From Vibrio sp. 99-8-1 (GTDB lineage: Bacteria; Pseudomonadota; Gammaproteobacteria; Enterobacterales; Vibrionaceae): 64,000 bases of DNA. The stretch lies in contig NZ_VTXE01000012.1 of the NCBI RefSeq assembly GCF_013114595.1, forward strand, positions 62,001-126,000, written 5' to 3'. Position 1 is the first letter of the stretch; each line of letters begins with the position of its first letter. Positions 1 to 9,611 of this stretch are shown in pieces. The notes under the pieces were generated by a model that saw nothing but the letters and a program-made list of their open reading frames with translations, made no database searches and was not told the origin of the DNA. Both the position numbers and the translations under genes were made by a program.

Positions 1-671
1 AGCACCTTGCTGATGTATCAGGTTTAAAATGCGTTCCAGCGGAGAACCTGATAGAAGCAACTTCAGATTGTGGCGCTTACGTAATGGTTCATGGCTCACT
101 AAAACGCTTAGCCGTAAAATTATCCAAGATCTGTAATGACCTTCGTTTACTTTCATCAGGACCAAGAGCTGGTTTTAACGAACTCAATTTACCAGAGCTA
201 CAGGCAGGATCTTCTATTATGCCTGCAAAAGTTAACCCTGTGGTTCCAGAAGTCGTTAACCAAGTCTGCTTTAAAGTGATGGGTAACGATACCACCATCT
301 CTTTTGCCGCTGAAGGTGGTCAATTACAACTTAACGTAATGGAACCAGTTATTGCACAAAGCATGTTCGAATCACTCGACCTTCTTAAAAATGCTTGTAT
401 TAACCTACGTGACAAGTGTGTAGATGGCATCACAGTAAACAAAGAAGTATGTGAAGCGTTTGTGTTCAACTCTATTGGTATTGTGACCTACCTGAATCCA
501 TATATTGGCCATCACGAAGGCGATATCGTCGGCAAAATCTGCGCAGATACCGGCAAGAGTGTTCGCGAAGTAGTACTTGAACGAGGACTACTGACAGAAG
601 ATGAGCTTAACGACATTTTCTCTGTCGGCAATCTAATGAAGCCGCAATATAAAGCGAAACGCTACGATTAG
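1..671 (+). CDS. aspA: Aspartate ammonia-lyase, C-terminal part (cut by window start)
   Basis: Aspartase converts L-aspartate to fumarate and ammonia in the cytoplasm, feeding anaerobic fumarate respiration. The reading frame is open from base 3, so the gene begins before the window and about 222 of roughly 478 residues are visible. The fumarase/aspartase superfamily signature [10 protein letters not shown], which carries the catalytic serine loop, is encoded near position 210-240. The end [11 protein letters not shown] is typical of enterobacterial and Vibrio AspA. The dicarboxylate transporter gene dcuA follows at 792, the usual aspA-dcuA pairing, but a strong terminator separates them. The truncation is only the window edge, not a pseudogene. 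A fumarase is the only serious alternative and fits less well with the neighbour. Confidence 0.95.
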   Translation, partial: HLADVSGLKCVPAENLIEATSDCGAYVMVHGSLKRLAVKLSKICNDLRLLSSGPRAGFNELNLPELQAGSSIMPAKVNPVVPEVVNQVCFKVMGNDTTISFAAEGGQLQLNVMEPVIAQSMFESLDLLKNACINLRDKCVDGITVNKEVCEAFVFNSIGIVTYLNPYIGHHEGDIVGKICADTGKSVREVVLERGLLTEDELNDIFSVGNLMKPQYKAKRYD

Positions 672-708
672 CAGGGATAAGCAACGGAAAGGATTCCTCA
701 AATTTAAC

Positions 709-735
709 AAGGGCTTACACTTTAAGCCCTTTTTT
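709..735 (+). terminator. Rho-independent terminator after aspA
   Basis: A perfect 9-bp stem (aagggctta with taagccctt), a 5-base loop and a run of six T residues lie 38 bases after the aspA stop. Confidence 0.9.
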
Positions 736-791
736 AAATCCAGTTTTTATTCTTTTACTACACATTTTAATAAAACTTTGAGGTACAACCT

Positions 792-2093
792 ATGGTTATG
801 ATTCAATTATTGGTCGTTCTACTATTCATATTCTTGGGGGCAAGAATCGGTGGTATTGGTATCGGCTTTGCTGGTGGTGCAGGTGTGATCGCACTTACCA
901 TGCTACTTGGACTAGACGCTGGTAGCATACCAGTTGACGTTATTCTAATTATCATGTCAGTTATCACTGCAATCGCGGCTATGCAAGTTGCTGGTGGTAT
1001 GGATTGGCTGGTTGATCTTGCTGAGCAATTTCTACGTAAAAATCCAAAACACATTACCTTTTACGCACCAATCGTTACTTACGTAATGACACTGCTTGCG
1101 GGTACAGGTCATACGGCATTCTCTACCTTGCCGGTTATCGCCGAAGTAGCAAAAGAGCAAGGAGTTCGTCCATCACGACCTCTATCTATTGCCGTTGTTG
1201 CCTCACAAATCGCGATTACAGCATCACCAATTTCAGCCGCGGTTGTTTTCTTCTCTGGGATTCTTGAGCCGCTAGGTGTTGATTACCTAACACTACTTGC
1301 GGTATGTATTCCAACAACATTCATTGCCTGTATGGTCGGTGCTTTTGTGGCCAACCTAATGGGTAAAGAACTCAAAGATGACGATGTTTATCAAGAGCGT
1401 TTAGCAAAAGGGCTAATTAAAATGAAAGGCGCAACAAAGCGTGACATTTTGCCTTCAGCTAAAACATCCGTTTACATCTTCTTAGCGGCAATCGTTGCGG
1501 TAGTCACCTACGCGACAATGATTAGTGGCACAGTAGGATTAATCGAAGAACCTACTATTGGCCGTAACCATGCCATTATGGCGCTTATGTTAACAGCGGC
1601 GACCGCCATTGTTATGATCACAAAGATTGACGCATCTCAAATCGCTAATGCTGCGACATTTAAGTCTGGTATGAGTGCTTGTGTGTGTGTTCTTGGTGTT
1701 GCATGGTTAGGTGATACCTTTGTTTCCAGCCACATTGCTGAAATCAAAGAGTTCTCTGCAAACCTTCTAGAACAGTATCCTTGGATGCTTGCGATTACTC
1801 TATTCTTTGCATCTATGCTGCTTTATTCTCAAGGCGCAACAACTACAGCGCTAATGCCAGCGGCACTTGCTATTGGTGTTGCACCACTGACTGCGGTTGC
1901 TTCTTTTGCTGCGGTAAGTGCACTGTTTGTACTACCAACATACCCTACACTGCTTGCAGCTGTTGAGATGGATGACACGGGCTCTACGCGTATTGGTAAA
2001 TACGTATTTAACCACCCATTCTTCATTCCGGGTGTGGTTACTATCGCAACATCTGTTGCGCTTGGTTTTGCTTTCGGTGGTCTTATTCTGTAA
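792..2093 (+). CDS. dcuA: Anaerobic C4-dicarboxylate transporter DcuA
   Basis: Inner-membrane antiporter of the DcuA/DcuB family. It exchanges aspartate, fumarate or malate for succinate and works with AspA next door. The protein has 433 residues, the usual length. It is hydrophobic throughout with many membrane helices, and carries the family segments GARIGGIGIGFAGG near the N terminus, AGTGHTAFSTLPVIAEVAKEQG near residues 103-125 and ASPISAAVV near 150. These match DcuA better than DcuB. A GAGG sequence about 8 bases upstream supports ATG 792; ATG 798 is a close alternative. In E. coli cutA follows dcuA, but here there is no room for cutA before dsbD. Confidence 0.92.
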   Translation: MVMIQLLVVLLFIFLGARIGGIGIGFAGGAGVIALTMLLGLDAGSIPVDVILIIMSVITAIAAMQVAGGMDWLVDLAEQFLRKNPKHITFYAPIVTYVMTLLAGTGHTAFSTLPVIAEVAKEQGVRPSRPLSIAVVASQIAITASPISAAVVFFSGILEPLGVDYLTLLAVCIPTTFIACMVGAFVANLMGKELKDDDVYQERLAKGLIKMKGATKRDILPSAKTSVYIFLAAIVAVVTYATMISGTVGLIEEPTIGRNHAIMALMLTAATAIVMITKIDASQIANAATFKSGMSACVCVLGVAWLGDTFVSSHIAEIKEFSANLLEQYPWMLAITLFFASMLLYSQGATTTALMPAALAIGVAPLTAVASFAAVSALFVLPTYPTLLAAVEMDDTGSTRIGKYVFNHPFFIPGVVTIATSVALGFAFGGLIL

Positions 2094-2121
2094 TAGTTAA
2101 GTCACTTTAAGGTATTCATAT

Positions 2122-2144
2122 AAGGAGGCTCTGCCTCCTTTTTT
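2122..2144 (+). terminator. Rho-independent terminator after dcuA
   Basis: An 8-bp perfect stem (aaggaggc with gcctcctt) with a 3-base loop is followed by TTTTTT, 28 bases after the dcuA stop. Confidence 0.9.
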
Positions 2145-2312
2145 ATTTCTCACCGTAGCAAAACGCTGCACTTAACTCATAGTCGATTAAGCTGCACCAA
2201 TAACTCGCCATATATTGGGTATAAAATTTGATTAAATAACGATAAGATGAAACTAATTGTTTGGATCATCGGTCTGATGTTTCATAAGTAATAATTGGGT
2301 TTACTACATTTT

Positions 2313-4112
2313 ATGCGCGCATTTTTATCCATTGTATTTATTAGCCTGCTTTCGATCTCTTTCTCCTCTTTTGCCTTATTTGGCAAAAACGATCAACAGA
2401 GCGCAGTTTCTTCATTTGATAATGGCAACAGTCGTTTTGTTACTGTTAATGAGGCATTCCCTTTCTCCTCCAATCAGGTAAATAGTACCGTTTACTTAAA
2501 TTGGGATGTAAAACCAGAGTATTATCTGTATCAGCATCAATTCTCCGTTAGCATCGAAAACGGCACGATTGGATCTCTTGTTCAGCCACAAGGAAAGCCG
2601 TATAAAGATCAATTTTTTGGCTCGGTTCAAATTTACACCGAGCCGCTCACCATACAAGTACCGGTTACCAGTATTAATGATAAAGCGCGACTTATAGTTA
2701 AGTACCAAGGCTGTGCAAAAGCAGGGTTCTGCTATCCCCCAGAAACGCGTTTAATAGAGGTAAATCCTCTCTCCGCAAGCGACGCCTCCGTGGCTTCATC
2801 AGCGGAGCAAACTAGCGCAGCGAGTAACAACACCGTTCAGCAAAACACCTTATCTGACAATCAAGATTCGTTACTTGCCGGACAGCTAGCGGACAACTGG
2901 TGGACACCATTACTTTTTCTTGCTCTGGGTATTGGACTGGCGTTTACACCTTGCGTGTTCCCTATGTATCCAATATTGACTGGTATCGTTCTTGGTAATG
3001 GCAAATTATCGCAATCTAGAGCGTTAAGCTTATCCTTTGTTTATGTACAGGGGATGGCTTTAACCTATACCTTACTTGGTTTAGTTGTTGCCTCTGCCGG
3101 ATTACAATTTCAGGCGGCGTTGCAGCACCCTTACGTGCTCATTGGCCTAAGTATCATGTTTATACTATTGGCACTTTCTATGTTTGGTGCGTATACCTTG
3201 CAACTGCCCTCCGCCATTCAAACCTGGTTAAACAATCAAAGTAACAAACAGCAAGGTGGCAATATTGGCGGGGTGTTCTTAATGGGCGCCATCTCAGGCT
3301 TAGTCTGTTCACCTTGCACTACTGCACCACTTTCTGGCGCCTTGCTTTATGTCGCACAAAGTGGCGACCTACTAACGGGAGGAGTCGCTCTTTATGCACT
3401 AGGCCTAGGTATGGGTATTCCACTGATCACCGTTGCCGTATTCGGTAATAAATTGCTACCTAAAGCGGGGGCATGGATGGACAGGGTAAAAATCCTATTT
3501 GGCTTTATATTGCTCGCCGCCCCTATTTACTTACTAGAACGTATTATTCCAGCACAGTGGGCTGTCACACTATGGGGGCTACTAGGTATTTTTGCCTTTG
3601 GTTGGCTATACCATTTAAAAAACAGCCTAGAGTTTGCTGGCTGGAAACAGAGTTTATTAGGTATTGTCGCTATGTTAGGCATTTTAGCCTCTGCACTCCC
3701 CGTTTATAATCAATGGAGTGGCAACCACTCATCTGATGCCTATCAACCTACCATTAGCTTTACTCGAATCGCATCGGTAGAAGAGCTGGAACAGCAACTT
3801 GTTCTGGCCAACAAAGCCAACAAACCTGTGATGCTCGACTTTTATGCCGATTGGTGTGTGGCATGTAAAGAGTTTGAAAAATACACCTTTCACACGCCCG
3901 AAGTTGAAGAGAAGCTAAAAGGCTATATCTTGCTGCAAGCAGATGTCACCAAAAACAGTCCGGCAGACATTGCACTGTTTAAACGTTTAAAAGTGATGGG
4001 GCTACCAACCATCGATTTTTGGGACGCTGATGGTAATTATCAGTCTCGATCTCGATTGACTGGTTTTATGGAAGCGGAACCATTTATAGAGCACCTAAAT
4101 AAACAAAATTAA
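2313..4112 (+). CDS. dsbD: Thiol:disulfide interchange protein DsbD
   Basis: Passes electrons from cytoplasmic thioredoxin across the inner membrane to periplasmic DsbC, DsbG and cytochrome c maturation proteins. All three modules are visible: a signal peptide ([13 protein letters not shown]...) and periplasmic alpha domain with cysteines in [11 protein letters not shown] near residues 130-140; a membrane core with the key cysteines in [10 protein letters not shown] near 212 and CSPCTTAPL near 331; and a C-terminal thioredoxin-like gamma domain with WCVACK near 513. At 599 residues it is slightly longer than E. coli DsbD (565). I chose ATG 2313 because it starts directly with a signal peptide. 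A TTG at 2295 would add six residues. Neither start has a convincing Shine-Dalgarno sequence. Confidence 0.95.
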   Translation: MRAFLSIVFISLLSISFSSFALFGKNDQQSAVSSFDNGNSRFVTVNEAFPFSSNQVNSTVYLNWDVKPEYYLYQHQFSVSIENGTIGSLVQPQGKPYKDQFFGSVQIYTEPLTIQVPVTSINDKARLIVKYQGCAKAGFCYPPETRLIEVNPLSASDASVASSAEQTSAASNNTVQQNTLSDNQDSLLAGQLADNWWTPLLFLALGIGLAFTPCVFPMYPILTGIVLGNGKLSQSRALSLSFVYVQGMALTYTLLGLVVASAGLQFQAALQHPYVLIGLSIMFILLALSMFGAYTLQLPSAIQTWLNNQSNKQQGGNIGGVFLMGAISGLVCSPCTTAPLSGALLYVAQSGDLLTGGVALYALGLGMGIPLITVAVFGNKLLPKAGAWMDRVKILFGFILLAAPIYLLERIIPAQWAVTLWGLLGIFAFGWLYHLKNSLEFAGWKQSLLGIVAMLGILASALPVYNQWSGNHSSDAYQPTISFTRIASVEELEQQLVLANKANKPVMLDFYADWCVACKEFEKYTFHTPEVEEKLKGYILLQADVTKNSPADIALFKRLKVMGLPTIDFWDADGNYQSRSRLTGFMEAEPFIEHLNKQN

Positions 4113-4117
4113 ATGAT

Positions 4118-4148
4118 GCTAGGGAATTTCTATACCCTAGCCTTGTTT
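4118..4148 (+). terminator. Probable terminator after dsbD
   Basis: A 7-bp stem (gctaggg with ccctagc) with a 10-base loop is followed by the moderately T-rich sequence cttgttta, just after the dsbD stop. Confidence 0.65.
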
Positions 4149-4301
4149 ATTTGCAAATGACGCTTCAATACGCAACTAAAATCAGATAAAAGTCGATACT
4201 GTTCAGAAATTTAAGCTAGAGTTATTGTCCAAAATACCAAAGCGTACAATACTTGCTTTGTTAACTGAATATTTACTAAATAATAAAGAGTGTATAACGT
4301 C

Positions 4302-4937
4302 ATGGATTCGACCTACACAATTATCATCGCTGATGATCATCCATTATTCCGCAACGCGCTATTTCAGTCAGTTCATATGGCGATAAGTGGCGCAAATCTA
4401 TTGGAAGCGGATTCTCTTGATGCCCTACTACAACTACTCAATAAAGAAGCGGAACCCGATCTATTACTGCTTGATTTAAAAATGCCCGGAGCCAACGGCA
4501 TGTCAGGTTTAATTCAACTCCGCGCAGAATACCCAGACCTACCGATTGTGGTGATTTCCGCCAATGAAGAACCCAGTGTTGTTGCACAGGTAAAACTTCA
4601 CGGTGCTTTCGGTTTTATTCCCAAATCCAGTGACATGCGAGCATTAGTTAGCGCGTTGAACCAAGTGCTAAATGGTGACCCCTTCTTCCCTGAAGAGCTG
4701 CTAAAAAACAGCCATGTTAATACTGACTTATCTGAAAAAATTGCCTCGTTAACACCGCAGCAATATCGTGTGCTTGGCATGTTGTCCGACGGGCTGCTCA
4801 ATAAGCAAATTGCGTATGAGTTAAATGTCTCTGAAGCCACCATAAAAGCGCATATGACCGCCATATTCCGTAAGCTAGGAGTCCAAAACAGGACTCAAGC
4901 TGTGATCCTTCTACAACAACTTGAACCAGAAGGTTAG
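4302..4937 (+). CDS. crbR: NarL/FixJ-type response regulator, CrbR-like
   Basis: Transcription factor with an N-terminal receiver domain and a C-terminal LuxR-type helix-turn-helix. The acidic pair is in ADDHPLFRNAL, the phospho-acceptor aspartate is in LLLDLKMPG near residue 56, and the DNA-binding part runs from about residue 147 (LTPQQYRVLGML ... IAYELNVSEATIKAHM). In Vibrio the regulator at this position, before a DUF4212 protein and a symporter, is CrbR, partner of the kinase CrbS in the acetate switch that activates acs. A CrbS-like kinase lies at 9916-13347. ATG 4302 has AAAGAG about 11 bases upstream; a GTG at 4290 would add four residues. The CrbR name rests on context and family, not on a test. 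Confidence 0.85.
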   Translation: MDSTYTIIIADDHPLFRNALFQSVHMAISGANLLEADSLDALLQLLNKEAEPDLLLLDLKMPGANGMSGLIQLRAEYPDLPIVVISANEEPSVVAQVKLHGAFGFIPKSSDMRALVSALNQVLNGDPFFPEELLKNSHVNTDLSEKIASLTPQQYRVLGMLSDGLLNKQIAYELNVSEATIKAHMTAIFRKLGVQNRTQAVILLQQLEPEG

Positions 4938-4991
4938 ACCTTCGGCTAAGTTAACATCTTATTAACAAGGTCATTTTCTAACTCACCCTTC

Positions 4992-5018
4992 ATAAACGCC
5001 CATATATTGGGCGTTTAT
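4992..5018. terminator. Hairpin after crbR, possibly a terminator
   Basis: A perfect 10-bp stem (ataaacgccc with gggcgtttat) with a 7-base loop, then ctatttta. The T tract is weak, so termination efficiency is uncertain. Confidence 0.6.
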
Positions 5019-5031
5019 CTATTTTAGCCCC

Positions 5032-5044
5032 CGACTAAAGTTGC
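5032..5044 (+). promoter_or_regulatory. Candidate CrbR operator before the symporter genes
   Basis: The sequence cgactaaagttgc lies about 80 bases before the DUF4212 start. Its core resembles the element before the CBS/nucleotidyltransferase operon (14886) and one before acs (17482). The shared core is a short A/C-YAAAGTY pattern. Assignment to CrbR is inference. Confidence 0.4.
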
Positions 5045-5125
5045 ACTGAGATATTCTAATAAGGCTGCTAATCTAAATTCCGTAACAGTTTATTAACACC
5101 AATAACACAACGGAAGGAGAAGGCC

Positions 5126-5392
5126 ATGGCATTCGAATCATCGAATCACGCTCAAGCCTACTGGAAGGAAAACTTGACCATCATGGGGTCGCTACTTGCA
5201 ATCTGGTTCTTAGTCTCTTATGGCGCAGGAATTTTGTTTGTAGATGCTCTGAACTTAATTCAATTTGGCGGCTTTAAACTAGGTTTCTGGTTTGCTCAAC
5301 AAGGTTCAATATATACCTTTGTGGCGCTGATTTTTGTTTATGTTGCGCGAATGAATTCGCTCGATAAAAAATACAACGTACAGGAAGACTAA
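5126..5392 (+). CDS. DUF4212 small subunit of a sodium:solute symporter
   Basis: A protein of 88 residues with two predicted membrane helices (about residues 19-39 and 60-78) and the family segment FWFAQQGSIYTFVALIFVY followed by RMNSLDKKY. This fits DUF4212, the probable small subunit of VC_2705-type sodium:solute symporters. It differs from the DUF485 protein YjcH that accompanies ActP in E. coli. A strong GGAAGGAG precedes ATG 5126 by a few bases. The symporter gene starts 12 bases after its stop, so the two are almost certainly co-transcribed and may form one complex in the inner membrane. Confidence 0.88.
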   Translation: MAFESSNHAQAYWKENLTIMGSLLAIWFLVSYGAGILFVDALNLIQFGGFKLGFWFAQQGSIYTFVALIFVYVARMNSLDKKYNVQED

Positions 5393-5404
5393 GAGGCTTT
5401 GGAA

Positions 5405-7108
5405 ATGGATATTCAAACTTGGACCTTTATTTTAGTCGGTATTACATTTGCGCTATATATCGGCATCGCAATTTGGGCTCGCGCAGGCTCTACAAGTGAA
5501 TTCTATGTAGCTGGCGGTGGTGTACACCCTGTCGCGAACGGAATGGCAACCGCAGCAGACTGGATGTCAGCAGCTTCATTTATTTCAATGGCAGGTATCA
5601 TCTCGTTTATCGGTTATGACGGTGGTGTATATCTTATGGGTTGGACAGGTGGCTACGTATTGTTGGCACTATGTTTAGCTCCGTACCTACGTAAATTCGG
5701 TAAGTTTACCGTGCCTGATTTTATCGGGGATCGTTACTACTCACGTACAGCGCGTATGGTAGCCGTTTTCTGTGCCATCTTCGTCTCATTTACTTATGTA
5801 GCTGGACAGATGCGTGGTGTGGGCGTGGTATTTGCTCGATTCCTAGAAGTTGATATCAATATGGGTATCATCATAGGTATGGGTGTGGTTTTCTTCTACG
5901 CTGTATTAGGTGGAATGAAAGGCATTACTTATACTCAGGTTGCTCAGTACTGCGTACTTATCTTCGCATTCATGGTTCCAGCAATCTTTACTTCACTGAT
6001 GATGACAGGTTCACCGGTTCCGCAACTTGGCTTCGGTTCAACCATGGCAGGCAGCGATGTCTATCTACTGGATAAACTGGATGGCTTAACGCAAGAGCTT
6101 GGCTTTACCGCCTACACCGACGGCTCCAAGAGTATGGTTGACGTATTCTTTATCTGTGCGGCTCTAATGGTTGGTACTGCGGGTCTTCCTCACGTAATCA
6201 TCCGTTTCTTTACGGTACCAAAAGTATCTGATGCGCGTATCTCTGCGGGTTGGGCTCTAGTATTCATCTCAATTCTATATACTACTGCTCCTGCCGTTGC
6301 TGCATTCGCTCGTGTAAATATGATTGATACCATTAACGGTCCAGACATGAAAGGTGTTGCCGCAGCAGAAGCACCAAGCTGGTACAAAAACTGGGAAAGC
6401 ACAGGTCTGGTAGCATGGGAAGATAAGAATGGCGACGGTAAAATGTTCTATTCTGGTGACTCTCGTAACGAAATGAAGATCAACCGAGATATCATTGTAT
6501 TGGCATCCCCTGAGCTTGCTCAACTTCCAAACTGGGTTGTTGCACTGCTAGCAGCGGGTGGCTTAGCGGCTGCATTGTCTACCGCGGCAGGTCTGCTCTT
6601 GGTCATCTCAACCTCCATTTCGCATGACTTGTTGAAGAAAGGCTTTAGGCCCAACATGACGGATAAACAGGAACTGCTCGCCGCACGTTTAGCCGCCTTC
6701 TTTGCCATTGTTTGTGCGGGCTACTTAGGTATTAACCCTCCAGGGTTCGTAGCACAGGTGGTTGCATTCGCCTTCGGACTAGCTGCATCGTCCTTCTTCC
6801 CTGCAATTATCCTAGGTATCTTCTATAAGAAGATGAACAAAGAAGGGGCAATTGCCGGTATGCTTTCTGGTATCGCATTCACAGCGGCTTACATTATTTA
6901 CTTTAAGTTTGTAAACCCTGCTGCGAATACACCAGACAACTGGATGTTTGGCATCAGCCCTGAAGGGATTGGTACACTAGGTATGTGTGTTAACTTCGTT
7001 GTATCAATTGTAGTGAACAAGTTTACTGCAGAAGTTCCAGCAGACGTACAAGAGATGGTTGAGTCAATTCGTTACCCTAAAGGCTCTGGCGCAGCGCACG
7101 ATCATTAA
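5405..7108 (+). CDS. actP: Sodium:solute symporter, VC_2705/ActP-like (probable acetate uptake)
   Basis: Inner-membrane sodium/solute symporter of 567 residues with about 13 predicted helices. Family segments include EFYVAGGGVHPVANGMATAADWMSAASF near residues 30-60 and LAAALSTAAGLLLVIS near 385. It belongs to the subfamily that travels with DUF4212, related to E. coli ActP (549 residues). Acetate or a similar monocarboxylate is the likely substrate, given CrbR/CrbS and acs nearby, but this is inferred. ATG 5405 has AGAGG eight bases upstream; a TTG at 5399 would add two residues. An insert of roughly 60 residues after the ninth helix (GPDMKGVAAAEAPSW ... DSRNEMKINRD) is hydrophilic and contains an EF-hand-like DKNGDGK stretch. 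Confidence 0.85.
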   Translation: MDIQTWTFILVGITFALYIGIAIWARAGSTSEFYVAGGGVHPVANGMATAADWMSAASFISMAGIISFIGYDGGVYLMGWTGGYVLLALCLAPYLRKFGKFTVPDFIGDRYYSRTARMVAVFCAIFVSFTYVAGQMRGVGVVFARFLEVDINMGIIIGMGVVFFYAVLGGMKGITYTQVAQYCVLIFAFMVPAIFTSLMMTGSPVPQLGFGSTMAGSDVYLLDKLDGLTQELGFTAYTDGSKSMVDVFFICAALMVGTAGLPHVIIRFFTVPKVSDARISAGWALVFISILYTTAPAVAAFARVNMIDTINGPDMKGVAAAEAPSWYKNWESTGLVAWEDKNGDGKMFYSGDSRNEMKINRDIIVLASPELAQLPNWVVALLAAGGLAAALSTAAGLLLVISTSISHDLLKKGFRPNMTDKQELLAARLAAFFAIVCAGYLGINPPGFVAQVVAFAFGLAASSFFPAIILGIFYKKMNKEGAIAGMLSGIAFTAAYIIYFKFVNPAANTPDNWMFGISPEGIGTLGMCVNFVVSIVVNKFTAEVPADVQEMVESIRYPKGSGAAHDH

Positions 7109-7439
7109 TTATCGAAGGATTTAACATCCAAGATAACTCAAAGAGCAAGCTAACTTAGCTTGCTCTTTTTTATTTCCTCTCTCAATATAAAATACCATTT
7201 AACCTGAGTCCACCTACCCTTCTTTCAGAAAATACCTATATCATTTTTAGTCACAAAATAACCTATTAATCTAAAATAATGAATCAGAAATGATTTAACC
7301 CTTACCTATAAAAAACCTCTCTTTTTACAAGTAAAACCCTAAATATAAAATTTTAAACAAAGAAGAATTTTCCTATTTATTAGTTTTAAAAGAAGTGTGA
7401 CTCTTACCCAAAAATAAATAACACCATAGGATTTAATAG
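7109..7439. other. A+T-rich intergenic region before the OmpA-like gene
   Basis: Apart from the terminator at 7141-7171, this gap holds no gene. From about 7180 to 7430 it is strikingly A+T-rich with many A and T tracts. That is typical of H-NS-bound promoters of acquired genes and contrasts with the neighbouring housekeeping DNA. AGGA at 7428-7431 serves as ribosome binding site for ATG 7440. I see no clear -35/-10 pair I would commit to. Confidence 0.6.
7141..7171 (+). terminator. Rho-independent terminator after the symporter gene
   Basis: A perfect 11-bp stem (aagagcaagct with agcttgctctt), a 5-base loop and a T6 tract, 33 bases after the stop. Confidence 0.93.
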
Positions 7440-8522
7440 ATGAGCATCAAGCCTATTTTTAGTCACCCTTTATCTATAAAAATTAATTTATCCCCACCCA
7501 AAAGATCCACTGCTAAAATAATCACATTTATAGCAACGCTATTTCATATCACTGGTTACACTAGCGAAGGATTAAACAATGACACAGTAACCATGGTTCC
7601 CTTTATTGGTATACAAGGGGAATATAATCTTCCAGAAGATAAAAGTTATAATAGTAAAGAACCAGAAACGTTTGGTTATGGCATTTTGTTTGGCATTCAA
7701 TTTAATCAAGCCATGAGCTGGGATCTAACCTACAACTTCGACACCCAATATTCCACCAAGGATACCAACGTTGATATCAATGCGGTCATATGGCAAACCG
7801 GTGTAAGGTACGACTACTACCTCAACAATCAATTCAGCCTATATGGCAGATTAGCAGCCAGTTACTGGGCTGTAGAAAAAACCTTTTCTACAACCAGAGT
7901 GAAACAATCAAACAGCGGGCTTTCTCCTACAATCGAAATGGGCTTTGGATATGATCCGAAACCCAATTTATCCTTATACTCCGGCTATCAACTAATCAGT
8001 GGTATTGGAGGAGACAGTACCGGCTCTTATGATGACCATAGTTTACTGATAGGGGCAAAATATCGCTTTGCTAACAATAATCTCACCGCTAAAAAAACAT
8101 CCGTTAAAAAAGAAGAAAATGAGCGCGTCGAGCCCAACATTAAAATCGTTAAAAGTCGTGATAACTTTGTTTTCCTCCAATTAGACTCTAATAATTTTTC
8201 CAGCAACAGTGCAAAGCTAAGTTACCGTAGCTTATCTAAACTCGATGAACTGATTTTATTCCTTAAAAAATACCCTAACTCAACAGTTAGAATAGTGGGT
8301 CACACGGACTCAACTGGCTCCTACAGTCACAATATGAACCTGTCGTTGAAACGAGCCAAATCAGTCTCGTATGTATTATTAAACAGAGGAATAGAAAAAA
8401 GCAGAATAAAAGTAATTGGTCGAGGTGAAGAACAACCCATCGCCTCAAATTTCACCTCTGAAGGACGAGCGCAAAATAGAAGAGTCGACATTATCATTCC
8501 AAACTTTAATAACCAACAATAA
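7440..8522 (+). CDS. OmpA-family outer membrane protein (paralogue of the pilus-locus protein at 57428)
   Basis: A 360-residue protein. The N-terminal half looks like an eight-stranded outer-membrane barrel (alternating aromatic strands such as SLYGRLAASYWAVEK and NLSLYSGYQLISGIGG). The C-terminal OmpA/MotB-type domain spans about residues 235-355, with the diaminopimelate-binding signature GHTDSTGS, LSLKRAKSV and QNRRVDI, so it should bind peptidoglycan. The barrel half clearly resembles the protein at 57428-58543 (YGRLA-YW-V, SGLSP, L-GYQ-IS-IG). The signal region is unusual: about 24 basic residues precede the hydrophobic stretch ITFIATLFHITGYTS, so the true start may differ or the signal peptide is atypical. 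The lipoprotein gene follows 69 bases later. A+T-rich base use suggests horizontal transfer. Confidence 0.85.
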   Translation: MSIKPIFSHPLSIKINLSPPKRSTAKIITFIATLFHITGYTSEGLNNDTVTMVPFIGIQGEYNLPEDKSYNSKEPETFGYGILFGIQFNQAMSWDLTYNFDTQYSTKDTNVDINAVIWQTGVRYDYYLNNQFSLYGRLAASYWAVEKTFSTTRVKQSNSGLSPTIEMGFGYDPKPNLSLYSGYQLISGIGGDSTGSYDDHSLLIGAKYRFANNNLTAKKTSVKKEENERVEPNIKIVKSRDNFVFLQLDSNNFSSNSAKLSYRSLSKLDELILFLKKYPNSTVRIVGHTDSTGSYSHNMNLSLKRAKSVSYVLLNRGIEKSRIKVIGRGEEQPIASNFTSEGRAQNRRVDIIIPNFNNQQ

Positions 8523-8591
8523 GACATAATTAATAAAAATACACTTATACATCCACATCTTTTAAATGCTTTTAATATTTAGGTCTTCCCA

Positions 8592-9611
8592 ATGAAAATA
8601 TATTCATTTGTAACGCTATTGATTAGCTCACTCTTTATTATTACTGGCTGTAATAATGAAGATGCGTTTTCCAATCCTAATAATTCCGCCTCAGAAATTA
8701 CAGCCCCTCCACCCGTCGTTCGCCCCCCAGCAACAGCAAACTTACATAGCTTAACTATCGTGCCGCATGATTACGGCACTGTCGTGACATCCCCTCAAGA
8801 AATGTTTGTCAACTCATCACTAAGATTAAAAGTAATCGGTGCATTTGATGACGGGCTTGATTACGACCTAACGAATAAAGTCACGATAAGCAGTAGTAAC
8901 AATACCGTTGCGTCCGTCACTGGCAACTTAGTACAAGGAATGGCATCAGGATCCGTACAACTATTTGCAGACTCTATTGAGCATACCGGCATAAGAAGTC
9001 CAGCATATGACCTAAACGTTCTAGGTAGCAGTGATGCAGGCACTATCAATGCTGGTGTTTGTGGTAGCCAAATAAATGATAACAACTTGACCAATGCTAA
9101 AGATGGCTGCATGAAACTCATCAGCGATGATCGCGGAAACTGGTTTACCTCAAATCCAAGTATAGTATTTATTAATGCACAAGCTGGTTTTACCCCAGTT
9201 CACAGTTCAGATCCCGCGGTCCCACGCCCATATAAAACTTATTCAGGAGAAGATAGTGAAATTGGCTATACCCCAGCAGGATTAACGAACTTTGCCCGAT
9301 TCTTCCAGGGTTATCCTGACAATTTTGACGGAGGACAATATGAGCTATGGTGTAATTATCTGAATGAAATAGAGTTCGCAGGAAAAAAGAACTGGGATAG
9401 AGTAACAGCACCCGAACTTGCCAATTTAGTCTCCTACAGAGGCGCGTTACGAGCCAACTATGGTTGGCCAGCGGAAAACCACTACCACACCAAAACTGTA
9501 GCACCAATTACTGGTGCAATCGCGGTAAAAGTCAACGGAGTTCTAAATGAAAAAGTGATAACAACAGGCAGACCCTACTATGCCAGTTGCACTTCTCGCG
9601 GCAACAACTAA
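8592..9611 (+). CDS. Lipoprotein with a bacterial Ig-like domain and invasin-like C-terminal domain
   Basis: A 339-residue predicted lipoprotein. The signal peptide ends in the lipobox ITGC with the acylated cysteine at residue 20. A proline-rich linker follows, then a BIG2-type Ig-like domain at about residues 48-148 (SLRLKVIGAFDDG, NNTVASVTGNLVQG, GSVQLFAD). The rest, about 155-335, contains several cysteines and a WCNYLN ... DRVTAPELANLVS ... YGWP ... YYASC pattern. This resembles C-terminal domains of Vibrio and Aeromonas invasin-like proteins and DUF1566/Lcl-like folds. It sits just downstream of the OmpA-like gene and is probably co-transcribed, so a cell-surface or adhesive role is likely. 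The function is not known. A weaker similarity links its end to the protein at 50093-50977. Confidence 0.75.
   Translation: MKIYSFVTLLISSLFIITGCNNEDAFSNPNNSASEITAPPPVVRPPATANLHSLTIVPHDYGTVVTSPQEMFVNSSLRLKVIGAFDDGLDYDLTNKVTISSSNNTVASVTGNLVQGMASGSVQLFADSIEHTGIRSPAYDLNVLGSSDAGTINAGVCGSQINDNNLTNAKDGCMKLISDDRGNWFTSNPSIVFINAQAGFTPVHSSDPAVPRPYKTYSGEDSEIGYTPAGLTNFARFFQGYPDNFDGGQYELWCNYLNEIEFAGKKNWDRVTAPELANLVSYRGALRANYGWPAENHYHTKTVAPITGAIAVKVNGVLNEKVITTGRPYYASCTSRGNN

Noticed and set aside
1..671. aspA as a truncated pseudogene
   Set aside because: The frame is open to the first base of the window, so the truncation is an edge effect.
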